A DNA stretch of 25,178 bases from an uncultured Collinsella sp. (GTDB lineage: Bacteria > Actinomycetota > Coriobacteriia > Coriobacteriales > Coriobacteriaceae): NCBI GenBank assembly GCA_900551815.1, contig URXE01000035.1, forward strand, positions 1 to 25,178. Direction: 5' to 3'. Position numbers and translations under genes: made by a program. Every line of letters begins with the position of its first letter. Position 1 is the first letter of the stretch. Shown in pieces: positions 16,047 through 22,707 of the stretch. A model generated the notes under the pieces. The model saw only the letters and a program-made list of their open reading frames with translations, made no database searches and was not told the DNA's origin.

Positions 16047-16064
16047 TCGTTTGCCCAGATAAAA

Positions 16065-16097
16065 CCTACCAAAATGAAGCTGTCGCTTTTTGGTAGG
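16065..16097. repeat. Short palindromic repeat before GntR 2 (copy C)
   Basis: CCTACCAAAA (16065-16074) is the exact complement of TTTTGGTAGG (16088-16097). With its lead-in CCAGATAAAACC it matches copy B at 13930-13966. Confidence 0.75.
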
Positions 16098-16139
16098 GAG
16101 GGTGTATCGTTTTATCAATATGAGGTAACATGAAACTAG

Positions 16140-16152
16140 ACGTTATATACGT
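16140..16152. promoter_or_regulatory. Candidate operator of GntR 2 (autoregulation)
   Basis: ACGTTATATACGT lies 37 nt before the start codon in an AT-rich promoter region. Its reverse complement matches 11 of 13 bases with sites before the EamA gene (8707-8719) and the PTS operon (9988-10000). GntR regulators often bind their own promoter, so this points to GntR 2 as the shared regulator. Confidence 0.55.
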
Positions 16153-16189
16153 ATTAGTTATTTCAATATTTCGATAAGAGTGATTAGAT

Positions 16190-16909
16190 ATGCCTGCGCC
16201 CAAAAATGCACCGCTTTACCAGCAGATTTACGACGAAATCAAGGATGCGATCGAGAAAGGTGTTTATGCACCCAAGGAGCGTATTCCGTCCGAGCTTGAG
16301 CTAGCCGAGCAGTACGACGTGAGCCGCATTACGGTGCGCCGCGCCGTCGAGGAGCTGTGTTCCGATGGCTACCTGGTTAAGCAGCAGGGCCGTGGCACCT
16401 TTGTTTCCACGCCGCACATCAACCGCCAGTTCCACGCCTCGACGCTGCAGACGTTTACCGCGCTGTGTGCCGACAACGGCATGAAGGCGGGCGCACATGT
16501 GGTCGATCGCCAGATTGTGCCGGCACGTCAAAACGAGATGGAGTTCTTTGGCCTGCAGAAGGACGCGCTGCTGTTGCACATCAAGCGCGTGCGTACGGCC
16601 GACGGCGAGCCCATCTTTGAGGAGAACATCTTTGTGCCGTTTGACGCCTACCGTGAGCTGTTGACGGCCGATCTTGAGGACAAGTCGATTTTTGCCGAGG
16701 TCGAGCGTGTTGGCGGAACGCCGATTGTCTCAGTTGGCTACCGCACGGCCGAGGCCGTTCGTGCCAATGCCGAGCAGGCGGCCGAGTTGGGCATTGCTCC
16801 GCACGATCCGCTGCTCAACCTGCGTGCCAGCTTTACCGGTCCCAATGGCGAGCCGGTTCTGATGGGTAAGCAGTACTACGTGGGATCGCGCTACGTCATG
16901 GTGATGTAG
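16190..16909 (+). CDS. GntR/HutC-family (UTRA) regulator 2
   Basis: This 239-residue regulator has a winged helix (about residues 8-75; RIPSELELAEQYDVSRITVR then the wing QGRGTFVST) and a UTRA effector domain (about 95-235, ending VGSRYVMVM). Its effector is likely a sugar phosphate or sugar-amine phosphate. It is close to regulator 3 in sequence (both have RIPSE.ELA, QQGRGTFV, VRTADG and VGSRYV), less so to regulator 1. It stands alone, about 2.4 kb downstream of the PTS-SIS2 operon, whose promoter shares a candidate operator with its own. The ribosome binding site is weak. Confidence 0.9.
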   Translation: MPAPKNAPLYQQIYDEIKDAIEKGVYAPKERIPSELELAEQYDVSRITVRRAVEELCSDGYLVKQQGRGTFVSTPHINRQFHASTLQTFTALCADNGMKAGAHVVDRQIVPARQNEMEFFGLQKDALLLHIKRVRTADGEPIFEENIFVPFDAYRELLTADLEDKSIFAEVERVGGTPIVSVGYRTAEAVRANAEQAAELGIAPHDPLLNLRASFTGPNGEPVLMGKQYYVGSRYVMVM

Positions 16910-16916
16910 GGTTGGT

Positions 16917-16940
16917 TCCGCCGTTCTGACGAACGGCGGA
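16917..16940 (+). terminator. Hairpin after GntR 2
   Basis: TCCGCCGTTC (16917-16926) pairs perfectly with GAACGGCGGA (16931-16940) around a 4-nt loop. No T tract follows. Confidence 0.5.
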
Positions 16941-16954
16941 CCGGCCGACGCTGC

Positions 16955-17053
16955 AAGCCCGCCAGAGCGGCAATCTGCCTTTCAGCTTCGGCGGCATGAC
17001 CAGAAGGTCAATGCCGCCTCGTTTCAAGGCACCTTGCTCGCTCTGGCGGGCTT
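16955..17053. repeat. Nested palindromic element of 99 bp
   Basis: AAGCCCGCCAGAGCG (16955-16969) is the exact complement of 17039-17053. An inner hairpin GGCGGCATGACC / GGTCAATGCCGCC lies near the centre, with weaker pairing of GCAATCTGCCTT and AAGGCACCTTGC between. The whole element could fold into one long stem. Confidence 0.8.
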
Positions 17054-17087
17054 TCGCTGACATTGCCAAAACATCGGCGTTGCCGGG

Positions 17088-17190
17088 CCGGCACTTGGGG
17101 ACGTTCCTTTAGTGCCGGCACCTGGGGACACTCCTTAGTCGTTGGGGACGTTCTTAAACGACTAGTCATTCAAGAACGTCCCCAATGACT
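17088..17190. repeat. Tandem TGGGGAC repeats with a terminal hairpin
   Basis: The unit TTGGGGACGTTC occurs with variations three times (near 17095, 17122 and 17142). CCGGCACT (17088-17095) pairs with AGTGCCGG (17111-17118). The last unit forms a strong palindrome: 17137-17155 against 17172-17190, 19-base arms with one mismatch. Confidence 0.75.
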
Positions 17191-17244
17191 ACCTGCAGAA
17201 TGAGCGTGGCTGACAGCCGTGCGGCACCGGTCCGCGTGGCGGCG

Positions 17245-17250
17245 TATAAT
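17245..17250 (+). promoter_or_regulatory. Possible -10 element of recQ
   Basis: TATAAT lies 31 nt before the recQ start. No good -35 hexamer is seen at 16-18 bp. Confidence 0.45.
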
Positions 17251-17281
17251 CGGCGGCAGATGATTCTGACGTTAGGAAACC

Positions 17282-19261
17282 ATGACCGATAGCATGCAGC
17301 AGATGGCGCTCGACACGCTCGGCGCCTATTTTGGCTACACCTCGTTTCGCCCGGGACAGGACCGCATGGTCGATGCGATCCTTGCCGGTCGCGATGCGCT
17401 GGGCGTTATGCCCACGGGCGCCGGCAAGTCTATCTGCTACCAGGTCCCCGCGCTCATGCTGTCCGGCATCACCTTTGTGGTGAGCCCGTTGCTGTCGCTT
17501 ATGGAGGACCAGACCCGCGCGCTGCTCGCGGCTGGTGCGCGACCCAGCTATCTCAACTCCAGCCTTACCCCGGCCCAGCAAAACACCGTGCTCAAGCGGG
17601 CGCGCGAGGGCCGCTACCAGCTTATGTACGTGGCGCCCGAGCGCCTGCTCGAGCCGCGCTTTTTGGCCTTTGCGCAGGAGGCTGCGGCAGGCGGCGGCAT
17701 TGGCGTGCCACTCGTGGCCATTGACGAGGCCCACTGCGTGAGCCAATGGGGTCAGGATTTCCGCCCCGCCTACCTGCAGATTCGCGAGTTCATCGATTCC
17801 CTGCCGCAGCGCCCCATCGTGGCGGCCTTTACCGCTACGGCGACCGAGCGCGTGCGCGCCGATATCCAGCAAATGCTCGGCCTGCAAAACCCGGCGACCG
17901 TGGTGACGGGTTTTGATCGCAAGAACCTCTACTTTGGTTGCGAGGAGATGGGCGACAAGGCCAAGGCCGCGTGGGTGCGTGACTACGTGATCGCGCATTC
18001 GAGCGAGAGCGGCATCGTGTATTGCTCGACCCGCAAGACGGTCGATGCGCTGGCCGCGGAGCTTGCCGAGGCGCTGGACCCCAGCGGCATTCGCGTGGGC
18101 CGCTACCATGCCGGCATGGGCAACGACGCCCGCCGCCAGAGCCAGCGTGCCTTTATCGATGACGACATTCAGGTGATGGTTGCCACCAACGCCTTTGGCA
18201 TGGGCATCGACAAGCCCAACGTGCGCTACGTGATTCACAACAACGTGCCCGAGAGCATCGAGGCCTACTACCAGGAGGCGGGCCGCGCCGGCCGCGATGG
18301 CGATCCGGCCAGCTGCCATCTGCTCTGGAACGGCAGCGATTTTCGCATGCGTCGCTTTTTGATTGACCGCGGCGATGCGGCCGACGAGGCACTCGACGAC
18401 GAGCAGCGCGCGTGGGCGCTCCAGAATCGATATCGTCTGCTCAGCCAGATGGAGGGCTACTGCAATACCACCGGCTGCCTGCGCGAATACATGCTGCGCT
18501 ACTTTGGCGACGAGACCGCGGCCGAGCATGCCGCGGCTGGTGCGGGTGCCACCGCCACGGACGACGCCGAGGGCTGCGGCAACTGCAGTAACTGCCTCAC
18601 GCAGTTCGAGGTCGAGGATGTCACCGATATGGCCCGCGCTGCCGTGCGCTATGTGGCCACGCGTCCCATGCGCTTTGGTAAGTCGCTCATCGCCGATGTG
18701 CTCCACGGCGGCAATACCGAGCGCATTCGCCAGATGCATCTGGACGAGGACCGTGGCTATGGTGAGCTGTCGAGCGAATCGGTCGGACGCATTAAGGACA
18801 TCATCGGGCAGCTGTGCGGCCGCGGTTATTTGGCAACCTCGCAGGGGCAATACCCGGTCGTGGGGCTGGGCCCGCGTGCCACCGAGGTCGAGGATGAGGC
18901 GTTTGCCTTTACCGTTAAGCGTCGCGCGTCCAAGCGCAAGGCCTCGGCCCGCGCCCGCCGTGCGGTGGATCTGCTGCGCGAGGAGGCCGAGCTGGATCAA
19001 CGCCCGCGCGTGGGTGACGATGCCGAGCTGTTCGAGCGCTTGCGTGCCCTCCGCAAGGAGATCTCTGCGGAGCTGGAGATGGCGCCGTATATGGTTTTTT
19101 CCGACAAGGCCCTGCGCGGCCTGTGCCGCCTGCGCCCGCAGACGCGCGACGAGCTGATCCAAGTCAACGGCATTGGCGAGAAAAAAGCCGACGCCTTTGG
19201 CGAGCAGTTTATGGCGGCGATTGAAGAGTTTGAGTCCGAGCATGCGCGGGATGGGGCATAA
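17282..19261 (+). CDS. recQ: ATP-dependent DNA helicase RecQ
   Basis: This 659-residue 3'-5' DNA helicase is used in recombination repair. The order is: helicase core with Walker A TGAGKS (K49) and DEAH box D148-E-A-H151 followed by CVSQWGQDFRPAY; the second RecA domain ending EAGRAGRDG; a zinc-binding region with four Cys (GYCNTTGC and GCGNCSNC); a winged helix; and a C-terminal HRDC domain (about 575-655, DKALRGLCRLRPQTRDELIQVNGIGEKKADAFG). A 40-residue Ala/Gly-rich insert lies between the first and second Cys pairs. Length is normal for RecQ with one HRDC. The start follows TAGGAAAC. The stop is 2 nt before the start of GntR 3. Confidence 0.96.
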   Translation: MTDSMQQMALDTLGAYFGYTSFRPGQDRMVDAILAGRDALGVMPTGAGKSICYQVPALMLSGITFVVSPLLSLMEDQTRALLAAGARPSYLNSSLTPAQQNTVLKRAREGRYQLMYVAPERLLEPRFLAFAQEAAAGGGIGVPLVAIDEAHCVSQWGQDFRPAYLQIREFIDSLPQRPIVAAFTATATERVRADIQQMLGLQNPATVVTGFDRKNLYFGCEEMGDKAKAAWVRDYVIAHSSESGIVYCSTRKTVDALAAELAEALDPSGIRVGRYHAGMGNDARRQSQRAFIDDDIQVMVATNAFGMGIDKPNVRYVIHNNVPESIEAYYQEAGRAGRDGDPASCHLLWNGSDFRMRRFLIDRGDAADEALDDEQRAWALQNRYRLLSQMEGYCNTTGCLREYMLRYFGDETAAEHAAAGAGATATDDAEGCGNCSNCLTQFEVEDVTDMARAAVRYVATRPMRFGKSLIADVLHGGNTERIRQMHLDEDRGYGELSSESVGRIKDIIGQLCGRGYLATSQGQYPVVGLGPRATEVEDEAFAFTVKRRASKRKASARARRAVDLLREEAELDQRPRVGDDAELFERLRALRKEISAELEMAPYMVFSDKALRGLCRLRPQTRDELIQVNGIGEKKADAFGEQFMAAIEEFESEHARDGA

Positions 19262-19263
19262 CG

Positions 19264-20028
19264 ATGGCAACCGATAGCAAGACCGAACGTTCCGAGCGCG
19301 CTGAGGTGTCCGCCGTGCCACTGTACCAGCAGGTCATGGACGACCTAAAGGGCGAGATCGCGCGCGGCGTGTACGTGGCCGGCTCGCGCATTCCTTCCGA
19401 GATGGAGCTCGCGAAGTCCTATGGCGTGGGGCGCATCACCGTGCGCCGTGCCATCGAGGAGCTGTCACGCGCGGGGTATCTCAACCGCCAGCAGGGGAGG
19501 GGCACCTTTGTGTGCGCTCCCAAGCTCAAGCGCAAGATTCGCCAGAAGGGCGACGTCCAGAGCTTTACTGAGGGTTGTGCTGCCAACGACATGGTGCCGG
19601 GTGCGCGCCTGGTGTCGCGCACGGTGGTCGCGGCGACGCACGAGGATGCGGTGTTCTTTGGCGTGGAGCCTGGCTGCGAGCTCATCGTGGTCGAGCGCGT
19701 GCGCACGGCCGATGGCATCCCCGTCATGCTCGAGAACAACGCCTTTGTGCTGGCCGATCATCCCTACCTGCAGACGCTGGCCGATGAGGACCTCACCGAT
19801 AACTCAATCTTTGCGCTCGTTGCCGAGCATTCGGGTCGCGCGCCGCTCAAGTCCGACCCCTGCACCGTGGAGATTGCGCTTGCCGATGCTCAAGCGGCCC
19901 CGCTGCTGGAGGTGCCGGTCGGCGAGCCGCTCTTCTATATGGAGGCATACTTTACCGATGAGGACGAGCGGCCCTTGCTGCTCGGCCGCCAAAAGATCGT
20001 TGGCTCGCGCTACGTCTTCGACATCTAA
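19264..20028 (+). CDS. GntR/HutC-family (UTRA) regulator 3
   Basis: This 254-residue regulator has an acidic/polar N-terminal extension of about 17 residues, a winged helix (about 18-85; RIPSEMELAKSYGVGRITVR then QGRGTFVCA) and a UTRA domain (about 105-250). It starts 2 nt after the recQ stop, so it is probably transcribed and translated with recQ. It lies just before SIS3, and a repeated site, AGAACAACATAGAAC, occurs between them, so it is likely to control SIS3. It resembles regulator 2 closely, suggesting duplication. Confidence 0.9.
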   Translation: MATDSKTERSERAEVSAVPLYQQVMDDLKGEIARGVYVAGSRIPSEMELAKSYGVGRITVRRAIEELSRAGYLNRQQGRGTFVCAPKLKRKIRQKGDVQSFTEGCAANDMVPGARLVSRTVVAATHEDAVFFGVEPGCELIVVERVRTADGIPVMLENNAFVLADHPYLQTLADEDLTDNSIFALVAEHSGRAPLKSDPCTVEIALADAQAAPLLEVPVGEPLFYMEAYFTDEDERPLLLGRQKIVGSRYVFDI

Positions 20029-20038
20029 CGTCCACAGA

Positions 20039-20116
20039 TAGAACAACATAGAACAAATTTGCCGAGATAACTTCACGGGCGTTGTTGCACGTGTTATAAA
20101 TAGGACAACATAGAAC
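20039..20116 (+). promoter_or_regulatory. Promoter with paired operators before SIS3
   Basis: TAGAACAACATAGAAC (20039-20054) and TAGGACAACATAGAAC (20101-20116) differ by one base. Between them TTCACG (20072-20077) and TATAAA (20095-20100), 17 bp apart, could be -35 and -10. A regulator bound to both sites would close off the promoter. GntR 3 is the obvious candidate. Confidence 0.6.
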
Positions 20117-20172
20117 GACAGCAGGTACGAGCTGCCGTCGCTCAAAGCCGCCCCACAAGGAGGAACATCAGA

Positions 20173-21141
20173 ATGAACGCACACGATCTGGTTCAGGAAA
20201 TCATCGAGCGCAAGGGCAAGATCGAGAACGTCTTTTGGATCGCCTGCGGCGGTTCGATGATCGACCTGATGCCGGCCAACGAGCTGCTCAAGCGCGAGGC
20301 CACCACGTTTACCTCGACGGTCTACACGGCACGCGAGTTCTGCCTGATGGCCCCCAAGAGCCTAGGGCCGAAGTCGCTCGTTATTGCCTGCAGCCACAGC
20401 GGTAACACGCAGGAGGTCGTCGACGGCTGCGAGATGGCGTTGGCTGCCGGCGCCGAGGTCATTGCCCTCACCGACTGCGAGGGCTCCAAGATCGACAACG
20501 GCAAGTGGACCACCTGGGTCTACCCCTGGGGCGAGGGCGTGCCACAGGCCGAGGTCCCGCAGGGTATCGGCGCTCTGATCGCCGCCGAGCTGCTCGACCA
20601 GCAGGAAGGCTACGAGGCACTCGCCGATATGTACGAGGGCCTCAAGCAGATGGATGCGCTGCTGCCCGTCGCCCGCGAGAAGGTCAACGCCGAGCTGGGC
20701 GCCCGCTTTGCCGAGCTCTGCCAGCAGCACAAGTTCTTTTATATCCTGGGCTCTGGCCCCAACTTTAGCCAGACCTACGCCATGGCCATCTGCTCGCTCA
20801 TGGAGATGCAGTGGCAGCACTGCTGCTATATCCACTCCGGCGAGTACTTCCACGGCCCCTTCGAGGCCACCGAGCCCGGCGTGTTCTACTTTGTGCAGCT
20901 TGGATCGGGCGAGTGCCGCCCCATGGAGGAGCGCGCGCTTGCATTCCTCAACACGCACACCGATACGATTATGGTGCTCGACGCGCTCGAGTACGGCGTG
21001 GGCGACGTACCCGCCAGTGTGCGTTCGTACTTGGAGCCGATCTTCTTCTACAACATGAGCTGCGAGCTGCGTGCCGCCCGCGGCAAGGTCTTCGACCACA
21101 GCCCCGAGGTTCGTCGCTACATGGGCATCGAGCAGTACTAG
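20173..21141 (+). CDS. SIS-domain deglycase 3, closest to FrlB
   Basis: This 322-residue double-SIS protein is the closest of the three to E. coli FrlB, the fructoselysine-6-phosphate deglycase. Seen: FWIACGGSMIDLMPANELL, the phosphate loop SHSGNTQE, the block SG223-E224-Y-F-H227-GPFEATEPG (E. coli FrlB as I recall it has SGEFRHGPLEIVEPG) and the C-terminus RRYMGIEQY (FrlB: RRYYGG..EY). It probably splits a 6-phosphofructosamine to glucose 6-phosphate and an amino acid. No transporter is adjacent, so its substrate may enter through the PTS upstream or be made in the cell. The start follows AAGGAGG (20157-20163). It is preceded by regulator 3 and its candidate operators. Confidence 0.85.
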   Translation: MNAHDLVQEIIERKGKIENVFWIACGGSMIDLMPANELLKREATTFTSTVYTAREFCLMAPKSLGPKSLVIACSHSGNTQEVVDGCEMALAAGAEVIALTDCEGSKIDNGKWTTWVYPWGEGVPQAEVPQGIGALIAAELLDQQEGYEALADMYEGLKQMDALLPVAREKVNAELGARFAELCQQHKFFYILGSGPNFSQTYAMAICSLMEMQWQHCCYIHSGEYFHGPFEATEPGVFYFVQLGSGECRPMEERALAFLNTHTDTIMVLDALEYGVGDVPASVRSYLEPIFFYNMSCELRAARGKVFDHSPEVRRYMGIEQY

Positions 21142-21164
21142 GTACCGGGAATTATCTTTTTTGG

Positions 21165-21195
21165 CGGGGTCTGCGCTGCGCGCAGGCCCCGTTTT
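21165..21195 (+). terminator. Terminator after SIS3
   Basis: CGGGGTCTGCG (21165-21175) pairs with CGCAGGCCCCG (21181-21191), 11 pairs including one G-T, followed by TTTT. Confidence 0.9.
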
Positions 21196-21230
21196 GCGTT
21201 GTGGCGGCCGGATTCGTGTCTGCGCGAAAA

Positions 21231-21412
21231 CGAAGGTGAATACTTTTCCGCGAAGTGAACGACCTATTTTGGACCCCCGAAGCATCCACACTTTTTGACG
21301 CCAAAACTGCAGGAAAAACTTGGCGAAACCGCAGGAAACGGCGTCTGAAAAGTGTCGATGCTTCGGGGGCTCATTTTTACTCGTTCACTTCGCGGAAAAG
21401 TATTCACCTTCG
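21231..21412. repeat. 182-bp near-perfect palindromic element
   Basis: The outer 32-base arms (21231-21262 and 21381-21412) are exact complements. A second pair of about 29 bases, from CCCCCGAAGCATC (21274-21286) and its complement GATGCTTCGGGGG (21357-21369) inwards to GACGCC/GGCGTC, pairs with few mismatches. The central loop of about 40 bases has GCAGGAAA twice. No reading frame of note runs through it. Confidence 0.93.
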
Positions 21413-21435
21413 ATTCGCAAGGGCACTGCGTGAGT

Positions 21436-21478
21436 CAAAAAAGCGGGCCGCGCCGGGGATTTCCGGCGCGGCCCGCTT
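21436..21478 (-). terminator. Terminator of the dehydrogenase gene
   Basis: AAGCGGGCCGCGCCGG (21441-21456) is the exact complement of 21463-21478. On the - strand the stem is followed by a T run. Confidence 0.9.
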
Positions 21479-21519
21479 AGTATCGCGCTTCGATTCGCAA
21501 GGTTGCGGCAGCCAGCGGC

Positions 21520-22497
21520 CTACTTTGCGTCGTAGGCCTCGGCGTCCCACCAGTCGAGCTGGGCGATGTTGTCACGGATGTGCTGGCAGCTCTTGTGGAA
21601 GCCCTCGAGCTCGTGCTCGGACAGGTCCAGCGTATAGACCTCCTCGACGCCCTCGGCACCGATCACGCACGGCAGGGAGGTAAAGATGCCCTCCTCGCCA
21701 TACTGGCCGGTCATGAGCGTGGAGGCGGAAAGCACGGCGTGCTCGTTGTGCAGCACAGCGGCGCAGACGCGCGCGGCGGAGTTGGCGACGGCGTATTCGG
21801 TGCACTGCTTGCCCTGGTAGGTCACATAGCCGCCCTTGCGTGCGAGCTCCTCGACCTCCATGTGGTCAAAGGCGTACTTGTCGGGGTTTTCGGCCTGGAG
21901 CTCGTTGAGGCTCTTGCCGGCGATGGTCGCGGCCTTAAAGGCAGCCAGCTGGCTAAAGCCGTGCTCGCCGATCATGTAGGCGTCGATGGACTTGGGGCTC
22001 ACGCCGACCTTCTTGGAGATCTCGGTGCGCAGGCGGGCGGAATCCAGACCGCAGCCCGAGCCGATGATCTTCTTGGGATCGTAGCCGGTCAGGTGCCACA
22101 GCTCGGTGCACACGACGTCGCAGGGGTTGGAGATGCTCACGAAGATGCCGTCGAAGCCGGCGTCGACGATGCGCTTGGCAAAGGAGCGGGCGGCGTCGGT
22201 GGTAAAGAACAGCTCGCCGTCGCGGTTGCCGGCGGCCAGCGCGACCTTGCCGGCGGCGTTGACGATGACGTCGCAGCAGGCCAGCTCCTCGTAGTGGTCG
22301 TAGCAGTTGACGATCTTGGTGTTATACGGGACAAACGAAAGGGAGTCGCGCAGGTCCTGGACCTCGGACGTCACCTTGGCCTCGTTGATATCGCACAGGT
22401 ACAGCTCATCGGCAATGCCCTGCATAAGCAGGCTGTTGGCGACATGTGCTCCTACGTGGCCCTGGCCGACCACACCGATTTTACGCGTCTGGTACAT
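21520..22497 (-). CDS. L-lactate / L-2-hydroxyacid dehydrogenase family protein
   Basis: This 325-residue NAD-dependent dehydrogenase of the LDH/MDH superfamily interconverts 2-oxo and L-2-hydroxy acids. Seen: the NAD-binding motif GVVGQGHVGAHVA, ISNPCDV, the substrate arginine in DSARLRTEI and the catalytic His in IGEHGFSQ. The mobile loop (VALAAGNRDGELFF) is unlike the KPGMTR type of classical lactate dehydrogenase. That feature, with LARKGGYVTYQGKQCTEYA, recalls L-2-hydroxyisocaproate dehydrogenase. A fermentative role is likely. The start at 22497 follows GGAAGGA on the - strand; an extension to 22536 lacks this. It is convergent with SIS3. Confidence 0.85.
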   Translation of the reverse strand: MYQTRKIGVVGQGHVGAHVANSLLMQGIADELYLCDINEAKVTSEVQDLRDSLSFVPYNTKIVNCYDHYEELACCDVIVNAAGKVALAAGNRDGELFFTTDAARSFAKRIVDAGFDGIFVSISNPCDVVCTELWHLTGYDPKKIIGSGCGLDSARLRTEISKKVGVSPKSIDAYMIGEHGFSQLAAFKAATIAGKSLNELQAENPDKYAFDHMEVEELARKGGYVTYQGKQCTEYAVANSAARVCAAVLHNEHAVLSASTLMTGQYGEEGIFTSLPCVIGAEGVEEVYTLDLSEHELEGFHKSCQHIRDNIAQLDWWDAEAYDAK

Positions 22498-22534
22498 ATA
22501 TGTATCCTTCCGGCCGAGTTTTTCGCGTCGAACC

Positions 22535-22540
22535 ATTGTA
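22535..22540 (-). promoter_or_regulatory. Possible -10 element of the dehydrogenase gene
   Basis: On the - strand TACAAT lies 37 nt before the start codon. The -35 region is weak. Confidence 0.4.
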
Positions 22541-22707
22541 GCGTCCTGCTACCACTTTGCTAGGCTAAAGCGTCGCAGATTTTTGGGACATGCCTTAATC
22601 TCTACTTTTGGAGTGATTTGGCCGCTGACGGCATCGCTGGGCGATGTGCTCGCGCGGATGGGGCCGGTCGTTGTACCATAGCTGCAACTGACTCATAAGG
22701 AGCATCC

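Larger units (their letters stand above)
16910..17281. other. Gap between GntR 2 and recQ filled with palindromes
   Basis: This 372-bp gap has no gene. It holds the GntR 2 hairpin, a nested element at 16955-17053, a tandem of GGGGAC repeats at 17088-17190 and a -10-like TATAAT at 17245-17250. Confidence 0.6.
21142..21519. other. Gap between SIS3 and the dehydrogenase, no gene
   Basis: The 378-bp gap separates two convergent genes. It holds the SIS3 terminator, the 182-bp palindrome at 21231-21412, the dehydrogenase terminator and a 15-bp direct repeat CTTCGATTCGCAAGG (21408-21422 and 21488-21502) that brackets that terminator. Confidence 0.7.

Noticed and set aside
17189..19321. 710-codon open frame on the - strand opposite recQ
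   Set aside because: It is the complement of a clear recQ gene with all helicase motifs. Long antisense frames are common in high-GC DNA, and it resembles no protein family.
21255..21683. 142-codon open frame on the + strand through the 182-bp palindrome
   Set aside because: It crosses a palindrome, a terminator and the 3' end of the dehydrogenase gene, and its low-complexity product resembles nothing known.
21580..22563. 327-codon open frame on the + strand opposite the dehydrogenase
   Set aside because: The - strand frame has clear NAD-binding and catalytic motifs; this one is its Gly/Val-rich shadow.
22498..22707. SAM riboswitch or other leader before metA
   Set aside because: I could not find the conserved core or the stem order of known SAM riboswitch classes, nor a terminator before the start codon.
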